This document shows positions 13,626 through 21,258 of a stretch of DNA of 26,488 bases, in pieces. Under the pieces are notes generated by a model, which was given only the letters and a program-made list of their open reading frames with translations, had not been told where the DNA came from and searched no databases. Location: positions 1 to 26,488 of the forward strand of contig CAZQNO010000039.1 in NCBI GenBank assembly GCA_964594775.1. The letters are read 5' to 3'. This DNA comes from CAYFVU01 sp964594775 (GTDB lineage: Bacteria > Spirochaetota > Spirochaetia > DSM-16054 > Sediminispirochaetaceae). Numbering within the stretch: the first letter of the stretch is position 1; each line of letters begins with the position of its first letter. The position numbers and the translations under genes were made by a program.

Positions 13626-14169
13626 ATCGAATACGTCGTTATCGCCGTCCTCGCCGTGCTGATCATCTTTCTTCTCGTTACTCTGTTTCGCGGCAGGGAC
13701 GACTGGATGCGGAATTCTTCAGGGGACCCGTTGGGCGGCCGCGGGCGGGGCGGNNNNNNNNNNNNNNNNNNNNNNNNNNNNNNNNNNNNNNNNNNNNNNN
13801 NNNNNNNNNNNNNNNNNNNNNNNNNNNNNNNNNNNNNNNNNNNNNNNNNNNNNGGGCGGCCGCGGGCGGGGCGGGCCGGCGGAACAGGAGGCAAAGCTCC
13901 GCCACTGTCCCATCTGCAGCCACGCCCTGCAGAAGACGGAGAAGGTAAAATCGGTCCTCTATCCCGGCACGACGGACCGCTTGATGGAGATCTACGGCTG
14001 CCCCCACTGCTATCCTTCCGGCCGAAGCTCGCCGAGGATTTGTCCCGTCTGCAAGAAGCGGCTGCAAAATGAGGATATCATCTTCGCTCGTTTCTTTCCC
14101 CGTCAAAAGGGCGCTCACGTGCATGTCCTGGGCTGCTCGCAGTGCTATACGAGAAAACACGGTCGCTGA
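13626..14169 (+). CDS. Membrane-anchored zinc-ribbon protein, interrupted by assembly gap; candidate ATC start
   Basis: An N-terminal transmembrane helix (EYVVIAVLAVLIIFLLVTLF) and a Gly/Arg linker lead to a cytoplasmic region with four CxxC knuckles (CPIC, CPHC, CPVC, CSQC), probably two zinc ribbons. The gene is broken by 100 Ns. Removing the gap plus one copy of the flanking 21-bp repeat puts both halves in the same frame and gives about 140 aa ending at TGA 14167-14169. The frame has no ATG, GTG or TTG between the TGA at 13596 and a GTG at 13656, which would cut off half the membrane helix. AGGAGG (13612-13617) lies 8 nt before ATC 13626, so ATC is the likely start unless it is a miscalled ATG. 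Function unknown. Confidence 0.72.
13733..13753 (+). repeat. 21-bp copy at left edge of the gap
   Basis: A GC-only 21-mer containing a NotI site (GCGGCCGC) ends exactly where the Ns begin. It is identical to 13854-13874. Confidence 0.9.
13754..13853. other. Scaffold gap (100 Ns)
   Basis: A run of exactly 100 undetermined bases, a conventional gap of unknown size. Identical 21-mers abut both sides, as when two contigs end in the same k-mer. The true gap may be zero or negative. Confidence 0.95.
13854..13874 (+). repeat. 21-bp copy at right edge of the gap
   Basis: Begins at the first base after the Ns and is identical to 13733-13753. Collapsing the two shifts the downstream frame by 121 nt and joins the zinc-ribbon frame. 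Confidence 0.9.
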
Positions 14170-14182
14170 AAGGAAGCGCCGC

Positions 14183-14207
14183 AGAGGCCGGTGAGCGGTC
14201 CGGCTCT
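14183..14207. terminator. Hairpin between convergent zinc-ribbon and sanA genes
   Basis: GCCGG (14187-14191) pairs with CCGGC (14200-14204). The stem can be extended by AGA/TCT if one G is bulged. There is no T-run, so it is a weak terminator candidate at a convergent gene pair. Confidence 0.3.
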
Positions 14208-14854
14208 CAGGGGATGGAGATCTTCTCGCCGAGGAACTTCGGCTTGCTGCGAAAGAGGTAGATGTCGAACATCGCCTTCACCCGGGCGAAGACCTCCCGC
14301 ACCATCACCTTGATCCCGTAGCTCCCGGAGACTCCGCGCGCGGAAAAACCGACCGCTTCGATGCGGAAGTGGTCGGCGATAAAAACGGCCCGTTCGTTGT
14401 GGAACCTCTGGGAGATGATCGTAACCGAATCTTGTCCGAACACTTCTTTACAGCGTACTACCGAATCGAGGGTCCTGAATCCCGCGTAGTCGAGAAATAT
14501 CCGGTCCTCCGGTATTCCGCGGTCCAACAGCTCACGGTGTATGTGGCGCGGTTCGTTGTAGCTCTGCTTCGCGTTGTCTCCGCTGGCCAGAAGATACTCC
14601 ACCTTGCCGGCTTCATACAGCTTCACCGCCGCGTCGATACGATACCGGAAGTAGGGATTGATCCCCCCGGCGGAGAGATACTTGCTCGTCCCGAGAATCA
14701 GTCCCACCTTGTTTGCCGGCAGGGCGGCGGAATCGGCATACATTCTATCCGCGGAAACGTGACGGATATGGTAGTTGCTGTACACGGTAACGAGGACCAA
14801 AAAAATGAGGATCCAATACAGTATCATCAGCGTTCTCTTTCGTTTCTTTTCCAT
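14207..14854 (-). CDS. sanA: SanA/YdcF-like DUF218 membrane protein
   Basis: This 215-aa protein has one N-terminal transmembrane helix (LMILYWILIFLVLVTVY) and a DUF218 domain facing the periplasm. It matches the SanA type: GLILGTSKYLSAGGINPYFRYRIDAA-like start, YLLASGDN, EPRHIHRELLDRGIPEDRI, DYAGFRTLDSVVRCKEVF and ISQRFHNERA. E. coli SanA (239 aa) affects envelope barrier function and vancomycin sensitivity at high temperature, but its biochemical activity is unknown. The promoter is clear and the leader is only about 7 nt, with no good ribosome binding site. It converges on the zinc-ribbon gene and diverges from aspS. Confidence 0.9.
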   Translation of the reverse strand: MEKKRKRTLMILYWILIFLVLVTVYSNYHIRHVSADRMYADSAALPANKVGLILGTSKYLSAGGINPYFRYRIDAAVKLYEAGKVEYLLASGDNAKQSYNEPRHIHRELLDRGIPEDRIFLDYAGFRTLDSVVRCKEVFGQDSVTIISQRFHNERAVFIADHFRIEAVGFSARGVSGSYGIKVMVREVFARVKAMFDIYLFRSKPKFLGEKISIP

Positions 14855-14867
14855 GCCTGTCCGGTGG

Positions 14868-14897
14868 AGTATAGGAAAATCATCGGCTCCGATGCAA
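14868..14897 (-). promoter_or_regulatory. Promoter of sanA
   Basis: Minus strand: TTGCAT (14897-14892), an 18-nt spacer and TATACT (14873-14868), 13 nt before the ATG. Confidence 0.6.
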
Positions 14898-14925
14898 GCG
14901 TCCCCGCCCCGGCTTGAAGCACCGG

Positions 14926-14934
14926 TGCGATAAT
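14926..14934 (+). promoter_or_regulatory. Extended -10 promoter of aspS
   Basis: TGC followed by GATAAT (14929-14934) fits the extended -10 pattern TGn-TATAAT. No good -35 is visible. The ATG is 14 nt downstream, so the leader would be about 8 nt without a Shine-Dalgarno. No T-box or other leader structure is present. Confidence 0.5.
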
Positions 14935-14948
14935 GGTAAAGTCACGCC

Positions 14949-16736
14949 ATGGAACGGTTAAAGCGAAGCGCCACGTGCGGAGAACTGAGAAAGGACCGTG
15001 AGGGAGAGACGGTAACCCTCAACGGATGGGTACATAGAACGAGGGACCACGGAGGTATTCACTTCATAAGCCTACGGGACCGGTACGGCGTTTGCCAAGT
15101 GGTGGTGGACGAGGACGCCTCCGAAGCGCTGAGGGAGACGGCCGGAGGACTGCACCGCGAGTACTGCATCGCCGTCGTCGGCAAGGTCCGCCGGCGGCCG
15201 GATAACATGGTCAACCCCGACATGGCCACCGGAGCGATCGAAGTCGCCGCCGAGGAAATGGAGGTGCTCACCACCTGCGAAGCCCTCCCCTTCTCCATCG
15301 ACGAACGCAGCGAGGCAAAGGAGGAGCTGCGGCTCGGCTATCGCTATCTCGACCTTCGCTCTTTTTCCATGCAGCGGAAGATCAAACTGCGGGCCGACGT
15401 GAGCTTTGCCGTGCGGGAACACCTCAAAAGCCGCGGCTTCATGGAGATAGAGACCCCTTCGATGATCCGATCGACCCCGGAAGGCGCCAGGGATTTCCTC
15501 GTGCCCAGCCGCGTGCATCCCGGCCGTTTCTACGCCCTTCCCCAGAGCCCTCAACTCTTCAAGCAGATCCTCATGGTTTCCGGTTTCGACCGCTACTTCC
15601 AGCTCGCCCACTGCTTCCGGGATGAAGACGCCCGGGGAGACCGGCAGCCGGAGCACACCCAGATAGATATGGAGATGAGCTTCGTCTCCAAGGAAGACGT
15701 CTTCGAGGTGATAGAGGGAATGCTCTTCCACGTCTTTAAGAAGACCCTCGATATTGAATTGAAGATTCCCTTCCGCCGCCTGGCCTATCAAGAAGCGATG
15801 GACCTCTACGGCAGCGACAAGCCGGACCTCCGCTTCGGCATGGAGATGAAGGACTTCTCCGCCTTCGCCGAAAAGAGCGGTTTCAACGCCTTCAAAAACG
15901 TTGCCGCCGAGGGCGGGGCGGTAAAGGCGCTTAGGGCGCCGGGCTGCGGAGACTACTCCCGCAAGCAGATAGAGGAGCTGGAAGCCGCCGCAAAAGTATA
16001 CGGCGCGAAAGGCCTGGCTTGGATGAAGGTCGGCACCGAAGGACTGGAGGGAGGTATCTCCAAATTTTTCGCCGAACAGAGCGAAGAGATCCTCGCCGCC
16101 CTCGATGCGAAGGAGGGAGACCTCATTCTCGCCGTGGCCGACACGTGGGAAACCGCCTGCACGAGCCTCGGGGCGGTGCGCAGCAACCTGGGCAGACAAC
16201 TCGGCCTGACCGACCCCTCGATCTTTTCTTTCGCCTGGATCATCGACTTTCCTCTCTTCGAGTACAATGAAGATGCCGGCCGCTGGGAAGCCGCCCACCA
16301 CATGTTCACGATGCCCCAAGAGCAGTACCTCGACACAATGGAAGAGGATCCCGGCGCGGTAAAGGGCGACCTCTACGACCTGGTCTGCAACGGTTACGAG
16401 ATGGCATCCGGCTCCATCAGGATCCACGATCCGGAGATCCAGAAGCGGATCTTCAATATCGTCGGTTTCTCGGAAGAGGAAGCCGAGCGGCGCTTCGGTT
16501 TTCTGCTGAAGGCCTTCCGCTACGGCCCCCCTCCCCACGGAGGGATCGCCCCGGGCCTCGACCGTCTGGTGATGCTGATGGCCGGCGAAGAGTCCATCAA
16601 GGAGGTCATCGCCTTTCCTAAAAACAACGTCGGCATCTCGCCGATGGACGATTCTCCCTCGGAGGTAGACGAAGAGCAGCTGAAAGAGCTGCACATCCGC
16701 CTGGAACTGCCGAAGGAAGAGGAGAAGAAGGACTAG
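14949..16736 (+). CDS. aspS: Aspartyl-tRNA synthetase, bacterial type
   Basis: This 595-aa class IIb synthetase charges tRNA-Asp with aspartate. Domain order: N-terminal OB-fold anticodon-binding domain (about 1-110), catalytic domain with motif 2 HCFRDEDARGDRQPEHTQ (221 on), the bacterial GAD insertion (about 290-420, with AWMKVGTEGLEGGISKFF), and motif 3 GGIAPGLDRLVMLM (531 on). The OB-fold has RDHGG, with His34 where E. coli has Leu (RDLGS). His at this place is the known mark of non-discriminating AspRS, which also charges tRNA-Asn for later amidation by GatCAB. That is an inference; gatCAB and asnS lie outside the window. A decayed add gene follows by 6 nt. Confidence 0.97.
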   Translation: MERLKRSATCGELRKDREGETVTLNGWVHRTRDHGGIHFISLRDRYGVCQVVVDEDASEALRETAGGLHREYCIAVVGKVRRRPDNMVNPDMATGAIEVAAEEMEVLTTCEALPFSIDERSEAKEELRLGYRYLDLRSFSMQRKIKLRADVSFAVREHLKSRGFMEIETPSMIRSTPEGARDFLVPSRVHPGRFYALPQSPQLFKQILMVSGFDRYFQLAHCFRDEDARGDRQPEHTQIDMEMSFVSKEDVFEVIEGMLFHVFKKTLDIELKIPFRRLAYQEAMDLYGSDKPDLRFGMEMKDFSAFAEKSGFNAFKNVAAEGGAVKALRAPGCGDYSRKQIEELEAAAKVYGAKGLAWMKVGTEGLEGGISKFFAEQSEEILAALDAKEGDLILAVADTWETACTSLGAVRSNLGRQLGLTDPSIFSFAWIIDFPLFEYNEDAGRWEAAHHMFTMPQEQYLDTMEEDPGAVKGDLYDLVCNGYEMASGSIRIHDPEIQKRIFNIVGFSEEEAERRFGFLLKAFRYGPPPHGGIAPGLDRLVMLMAGEESIKEVIAFPKNNVGISPMDDSPSEVDEEQLKELHIRLELPKEEEKKD

Positions 16737-16742
16737 AGCGGC

Positions 16743-17059
16743 ATGGTCACCCGTGAAATGATCCGGCGTCTGCCGAAGGTCGAACTTCCCACCGAGGATC
16801 CCGGGGCCCTCGGCCGGTGGTTCCGGCGCGGCGCCGACCGCATCGGCCACGCCACCCGCCTCATCGAAGACATGGTGGTCCGCGGCAGCCGGATCGAGAA
16901 GATGGGCTCCCTCTCCCACTTTTTCAAAGACAAGCGCATCCCGATGGAAGCCTGCCTCTCCTCGAACATCCACACCGGAGCGGCCCCCAGTTTCGACGAG
17001 CATCCCTTTCCCGTCTTATGAGCGGTACAAATTTGGGCAGCGAGATGGAGCGGGCAAAG
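16743..17059 (+). pseudogene. add: Decayed adenosine deaminase gene
   Basis: An intact 92-codon frame starts at ATG 16743, but only pieces of adenosine deaminase remain. The start RRLPKVEL is the family N-terminus just before the missing zinc-binding HxH. A jump leads to GADRIGHATRLIED, a helix, then KRIPMEACLSSNIHTGAAPSFDEHPF, the late part of the barrel. The frame then hits TGA at 17019-17021. In the next frame, 17012-17059 reads RLMSGTNLGSEMERAK, which matches the family's post-'NTD' segment. So there is a large internal deletion (roughly 200 residues) plus a second small deletion with a frameshift. Metal ligands, the HAGE catalytic region and the Asp pair are absent. It cannot be an active deaminase. 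Confidence 0.82.
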
Positions 17060-17077
17060 CCCGAGACCGGGCCTTCA

Positions 17078-17902
17078 TCAATAGGCCCCGTAGGGCAGCA
17101 CTTCCTCCAGATTCAGTTTCATCCGCAGTTTCGAGTGGTAGCCCCCGGCGTTGATTCTCGTGTAGGGCGGCTCGATGAAGAGTACCCGGCCGACGATCTC
17201 CCGAGGCTTGTTGTATTCCCGGGGACGAAGATAGCCGCGCAGCCCCTGCTTTACCGCCTCCTCGAAGGAGAGAAACTTCCCCCGATAGCCCTCACGAAGG
17301 GGTGCCGTGCCCGTCGCCGTTGCCGAGGGAATGGTGTTGCTCCCCCAGAGGGAGCGCCTGAGAATCTGGTCCTCCGAAAGATCATAGCGGAAACGAATGT
17401 AGAGGCGTCCTTCCACCCGCCGGCTGTCCATCGTCTGCAGGCGCCGGTCTCCCCGCTCGATTCGGGCAACGGCTTCGAGGACGAACTGCTCTTCGACCCC
17501 GCGGGCCCGGTCCAGGGGCGTGTATTCCACCCGGTAGCCGTAGATCATCGCAGAAACGACGATCTGCGCCTCTTCCAGGACCCGCTCTATGGCCTCCCGT
17601 TCGGAAATGGGGCCGTAGCTGCGTCGGCCGGATGTTCCACTGCCACCGATCGACGGGAGGTCTTCCCCCGCATCGGGCCGGCGGTAGTTCTCAACCGCCG
17701 GCTCCAGCTCCACCCAGAGTTCGAAGACCAAAACATCTTCATCGAAGGAGGAGGAGAAGAGTGGACTCGAGGCCGGCAGCAAGAAAAGTGCGATGAGCAG
17801 GAAGAGCGATATAGGCGGCCCGGAGAAAAGGGAGCTGAAGCCGCCGGGCTCACGCCCCGGTTTCGGTTTCAGCCTCGGCACCGAACAGGCGTCCCTCTTC
17901 AT
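17078..17902 (-). CDS. Exported or membrane-anchored protein of unknown function (274 aa)
   Basis: I recognise no family. From ATG 17902 a basic N-terminal stretch of about 30 residues precedes one hydrophobic segment (ISLFLLIALFLLPASSPLF), a late signal peptide or anchor. The exported part begins SFDEDVLVFELWVELEPAVENY, then has a Gly/Ser-rich linker. The middle has a helix (EREAIERVLEEAQIVVSAMIYGYRVEYTP, about 135-165). The end is strand-rich and basic (RLYIRFRYDLSEDQIL, GRVLFIEPPYTRINAGGYHSKLRMKL). The start is fixed by AAAGGAG 6-8 nt upstream; a longer frame would overlap the rhomboid gene. It lies 13 nt after the rhomboid stop, so the two are co-transcribed and may act together at the envelope. 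Confidence 0.8.
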   Translation of the reverse strand: MKRDACSVPRLKPKPGREPGGFSSLFSGPPISLFLLIALFLLPASSPLFSSSFDEDVLVFELWVELEPAVENYRRPDAGEDLPSIGGSGTSGRRSYGPISEREAIERVLEEAQIVVSAMIYGYRVEYTPLDRARGVEEQFVLEAVARIERGDRRLQTMDSRRVEGRLYIRFRYDLSEDQILRRSLWGSNTIPSATATGTAPLREGYRGKFLSFEEAVKQGLRGYLRPREYNKPREIVGRVLFIEPPYTRINAGGYHSKLRMKLNLEEVLPYGAY

Positions 17903-17915
17903 CCGCCTCTCCTTT

Positions 17916-18539
17916 CTATCGGAACCTATCGATGGGATTGATGCCGAGCCGGAGAAGAATGTAGAGGTAGGCAAAGGCAAAACCGGCAAGGTGGGTGAGA
18001 TGGGCAACACCGGACTGCACGCTAAAGACCTGGTTGAATAGCTCTATCGCCGTATAGCCGATGACCAGCACCGGCGCCCGGACGGGCAGGATTCCGAAGA
18101 TGTAGATATTGGCGTGGGGGAAGAAGACGGCAAAGGCCAGGAGAACGGCGAAGACCGCCCCGCTGGCACCGAGGAGGACGACTCCGTACATTCCCGTAAG
18201 CACGTAGACCACGAAGGAGAAGAGTCCCGCCAGCACCCCTGTGCTGAGGTAGAAGAGAAGGAATTCCCTGCTTCCCAGCCGGCGCTCCACCTGCACCCCG
18301 AAGAAGAAGAGCCCCAGCATATTAAACAGGATGTGGCTCAGTCCCGAATGGGTAAACATATAGGTAAAAAACTGCCACACAAAACCTCTCTGCAGCACCA
18401 GGGCGGGGACCATGGCGGTGTAGATCGTCGAACGGGGGCTCAATGAATTGAACATGAAGACGAGGATGTTCGCCACGATAAGGATGAAAGCGTAGTTATT
18501 GTAGGTATAGGGGAAGGGTCGTCCCAATAAGCGTCTCAT
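17916..18539 (-). CDS. Rhomboid-family intramembrane serine protease
   Basis: This 207-aa six-helix membrane protease cleaves transmembrane segments of other proteins. Visible signatures: THSGLSHILFN (H69 and N73 of the HxxxN motif), GASGAVF with nucleophile Ser126 in GxSG, and HLTHLAGFAFAY with catalytic His183. ATG 18539 is preferred over an upstream TTG at 18617, because the first helix then begins at about residue 15 and the promoter lies directly upstream. That promoter would make the mRNA leaderless. The secreted unknown protein follows immediately and is a candidate partner or substrate by position only. Confidence 0.92.
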   Translation of the reverse strand: MRRLLGRPFPYTYNNYAFILIVANILVFMFNSLSPRSTIYTAMVPALVLQRGFVWQFFTYMFTHSGLSHILFNMLGLFFFGVQVERRLGSREFLLFYLSTGVLAGLFSFVVYVLTGMYGVVLLGASGAVFAVLLAFAVFFPHANIYIFGILPVRAPVLVIGYTAIELFNQVFSVQSGVAHLTHLAGFAFAYLYILLRLGINPIDRFR

Positions 18540-18545
18540 GTAGAG

Positions 18546-18574
18546 AAGGTAGTATCTTTTCCCGCCCCGGTCAA
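18546..18574 (-). promoter_or_regulatory. Possible promoter of the rhomboid gene (leaderless geometry)
   Basis: Minus strand: TTGACC (18574-18569), exactly 17 nt, weak -10 TACCTT (18551-18546), then 6 nt to the ATG. The -10 matches only three consensus positions; the spacing is what supports it. Confidence 0.45.
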
Positions 18575-18713
18575 GGAGAGATGCCGGCAAAGGCCCCTCA
18601 CATGATTCCAACTCCAATCGCCGCGATTGTGTCCCGCATCCCCGCCGTCCTCTTGCGAAGCAGGGAAAAAACCCGTAGCCTGCCTATAAGAGACGCCGAT
18701 TGAGGAGGGGACC

Positions 18714-20234
18714 ATGGCAAGGATAAACGAGGCGATATCGAGGACGTTCGACGAATACCTTCTCCTTCCAGGACTCACTACGAAGGAGCACTACCCGGCG
18801 AATGTTTCGCTAAAGGTTCCGGTGGCCAAACACCGGCCGGATGAAGAGAAGCCGGCCTGCCTCGAAATACCCTTCACCAGTTCAGCCATGCAGGCTGTGT
18901 CGGGACCGCAGCTGGCCATCGCCCTGGCCCGCAAGGGGGGAACTTCGTTCATCTACTGCAGCCAGCCGATAGCCGAGCAGGCGGCCATGGTCAAGACGGT
19001 AAAGGAACACAAGGCCGGTTTCGTCGACTCGGACTCAAACATCTCGCCGAACGATCCGCTCTCAAAAGCCATCTCCTTAAGCAAACGAACCGGCCACTCC
19101 ACCATCGCAGTAACCGAGGACGGCGGAAGACACTCGAAACTCCTCGGTATACTCACGGACAAGGACTACTGGGAAACGAAGGACGACCCGGCCCTTCCCG
19201 TCCGCGACTATTTCACCCCCCTCGAACGGCTCGTCTGCGCCCGAAAGGGGATAAGCCTGGAGGAAGCCACAGAAATTCTTCACAAGGAGAAGAAGGAGTG
19301 CCTGCCCATCGTCGACGAGGAGGGCAATCTGGAATCGCTGGTCTTCCGCAAGGACTACTTCGACCACAAAGCCAACCCCCTGGAACTCACCGACGAGAAG
19401 AAGCGCCTTATCGTCGGGGCCGCCCTCAACACCCATGACTATCTCGAGCGGGCCGAAGCCTTGATGGAGGCGGAGGTCGACTTTCTCTGCTTCGACTCCT
19501 CCGACGGCTACTCACAGTGGCAGAAGGAAGCGGCTTTGGAACTGCGCGGCCGCTACGGCAGAGAGATGATCCTCGGCGGCGGCAACGTGGTAAGCGCCGA
19601 AGGCTTTCGTTTTCTCGCCGAAGAGGCCGACCTGGACTTCGTAAAGGTGGGGATCGGCGGCGGCTCCATCTGCATAACCCGCGAGCAGAAGGGCATCGGC
19701 CGCGGACAGGCCTCGGCGGTAATCGAAGTGGCAGCCGAACGAGACCGCTACTTCGAAGAAACGGGCATCTACGTACCTATCTGCTCCGACGGAGGCCTGA
19801 ACAACGACACCAACATCATCATGGCCCTCGCCCTGGGCGCGAATTTCGTGATGATGGGAAGATACTTCGCCATGACCGAGGAGAGCCCCACGCCGAAGAT
19901 CAACTACCGGGGAGGACTCTACAAGCCCTACTGGGGCGAAGGCTCATCCCGGGCGAGAAACTGGCAGCGTTACAAGGACAGCGACTGGGAAGGAATCGGC
20001 ATGCACTTCGAAGAGGGCATAGACGCCTACGTTCCCTACGGCGGCCCCCTCGCCGACAAGGTAGACATCTCGCTGGCGAAGCTCCGCTCCACCATGTGCA
20101 ACCTGGGCGTCCTTTCGATGAGCGAGTTTCACCGCAGCGCGCGCGCCGTCCGCATATCGTCCATGACTCTCGTGGAAAGCGGCACGAGCAGGGTCGAGCA
20201 GTTCGACCGGATGTCGACAGAGCAGAAGAAGTAG
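18714..20234 (+). CDS. guaB: IMP dehydrogenase
   Basis: This 506-aa enzyme oxidises IMP to XMP with NAD, the committed step of GMP synthesis. A (beta/alpha)8 barrel is interrupted by a CBS pair (about 100-225: RTGHSTIAVTEDGG, LGILTDKD, CLPIVDEEGNL). Catalytic Cys320 is in GIGGGSICITR, where the usual GPGS is GGGS. The NAD-site loop is FDSSDGYS (D261), the phosphate loop CSDGG and ALGANFVMMGRYFA, and the flap ends in RNWQRY with Arg419-Tyr420. The start has a strong GAGGAGG site 6-8 nt upstream. It converges on the DeoR gene with a 30-nt gap. I see no purine or PRPP riboswitch upstream. Confidence 0.95.
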   Translation: MARINEAISRTFDEYLLLPGLTTKEHYPANVSLKVPVAKHRPDEEKPACLEIPFTSSAMQAVSGPQLAIALARKGGTSFIYCSQPIAEQAAMVKTVKEHKAGFVDSDSNISPNDPLSKAISLSKRTGHSTIAVTEDGGRHSKLLGILTDKDYWETKDDPALPVRDYFTPLERLVCARKGISLEEATEILHKEKKECLPIVDEEGNLESLVFRKDYFDHKANPLELTDEKKRLIVGAALNTHDYLERAEALMEAEVDFLCFDSSDGYSQWQKEAALELRGRYGREMILGGGNVVSAEGFRFLAEEADLDFVKVGIGGGSICITREQKGIGRGQASAVIEVAAERDRYFEETGIYVPICSDGGLNNDTNIIMALALGANFVMMGRYFAMTEESPTPKINYRGGLYKPYWGEGSSRARNWQRYKDSDWEGIGMHFEEGIDAYVPYGGPLADKVDISLAKLRSTMCNLGVLSMSEFHRSARAVRISSMTLVESGTSRVEQFDRMSTEQKK

Positions 20235-20264
20235 CTGCTGGTTCAAAGCTTGGGTAATCGCCGT

Positions 20265-21083
20265 TTAAACGGAGAAGCGCTTCTGCGTTACGATCACCTC
20301 AATGCCCATCTCACGGATTTTGGCGAGCTGTACCGGATCGGCCTCCGCATCGGTCAGTAAAATATCCATCGCCTCGAGACCGGCCACCCGGCTGAGAGAG
20401 GTCGACCCGATCTTGCTGCCGTCGGCAAGAACCACGACTCTATCGGCACAGCCGATCATTCTTCGCTTTACCGAAGCCTCGCTCATTGTGTGGTCGGTCA
20501 AACCGCCCTCGACGGATACCGCCTTTGCCGCGAGAAAGAGGATATCGCCGTGAACCGAATCGAAAAAGGACTCGGCCGGCGGCCCGGTCATCGACCGTGA
20601 ACGAGGCTGCACGATGCCGCCGGAGAGTATCAGGGTGAGAGCAGGCAGATCCGAAAGAACCTGAGCGGCTTCAAGAGAGGGGGTAATGACGGTTATGTGC
20701 TCCATCTCCCGCAACCTCAGAGCAAGCTCTAAGGCGGTTGTTCCGGTGTCAAGCAGAACCGTACTGCCCTCGTGTACGAAACGCGCGGCCTCAATTGCGA
20801 TTACTTCTTTAGCCCCCCGGTTGCGGCTGCGTCGGCGGGAGAATACCGCGCCTCCGCCGGCGGAAGGCAGGATACCTGCGCCCCCCTTCGTCCTGAAGCA
20901 TACTCCCGCCTCTTCTAGCAGAACCAAATCTCTGCGAATGGTGTTTTCCGAAACCGAGAGCTCCCTGCTCAGGTCGACGACCCGCACAGTATGCCTATTC
21001 TCGAGAAGACTGCGTATTCTCTCGAGGCGTTCGGGCTGCAGCGGCTTTTCCGTCTCATTCACAGATTCAGTATAGTCCTTCAT
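20265..21083 (-). CDS. DeoR/GlpR-family transcriptional regulator
   Basis: This 272-aa regulator has the DeoR N-terminal winged helix (about 15-70: RLERIRSLLENRHTVRVVDLSRELSVSENTIRRDL, followed by LEEAGVCFRTKGGA). The C-terminal domain has the ISOCOT/sugar-phosphate fold (TVLLDTGTTALELALRL, LSGG, GGLTDHTMSEASVKRRMI, VLADGSKIG). DeoR proteins usually respond to phosphorylated sugars or nucleosides and control nearby genes. It is divergent from larCEB with 175 nt between, so it could regulate that operon, itself, or a distant regulon. The ligand cannot be told from sequence. Confidence 0.9.
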   Translation of the reverse strand: MKDYTESVNETEKPLQPERLERIRSLLENRHTVRVVDLSRELSVSENTIRRDLVLLEEAGVCFRTKGGAGILPSAGGGAVFSRRRSRNRGAKEVIAIEAARFVHEGSTVLLDTGTTALELALRLREMEHITVITPSLEAAQVLSDLPALTLILSGGIVQPRSRSMTGPPAESFFDSVHGDILFLAAKAVSVEGGLTDHTMSEASVKRRMIGCADRVVVLADGSKIGSTSLSRVAGLEAMDILLTDAEADPVQLAKIREMGIEVIVTQKRFSV

Positions 21084-21233
21084 TAGTGTTTTGAGAAGTT
21101 ACTCTTCAACCAGCTGCTCTGCTGAATAGGCACAGATGGGAGAAATTCGCCCGCCCATTTGGTGACACGTGATTGTTCATAATGCTACACGAGTGATATG
21201 ATATGTAATTCACCGCGGAGCTTAGACTGCTCG

Positions 21234-21239
21234 TATAAT
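21234..21239 (+). promoter_or_regulatory. -10 box of the lar operon
   Basis: Consensus TATAAT lies 19 nt before the larC ATG and 7 nt before its GGAGGAG ribosome site. No good -35 is visible at 16-18 nt upstream, which suggests an activator or a weak promoter. Confidence 0.55.
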
Positions 21240-21258
21240 GGAGAATGGAGGAGACTTG

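Noticed and set aside
15072..17003. Very long minus-strand open frame (over 600 codons) opposite aspS
   Set aside because: It is antisense to a certain aspS gene, has no domain, and is His/Gly/Val-rich as expected from reverse-reading GC-rich codons.
16817..17941. 374-codon plus-strand frame covering the unknown exported gene
   Set aside because: It is mostly the antisense of the 274-aa gene, which has a ribosome site and signal segment. Only the stretch near 17012-17059 is meaningful, as a frameshifted piece of the decayed add gene.
18618..18713. Possible purine or PRPP riboswitch before guaB
   Set aside because: Only about 95 nt with small, mutually exclusive hairpins; no recognisable riboswitch core.
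20261..20272. CCGTTTAAACGG palindrome between guaB and the DeoR gene as terminator
   Set aside because: It has no loop and lies at the 3' end of the DeoR gene; a perfect short palindrome without a T-run is not a terminator.
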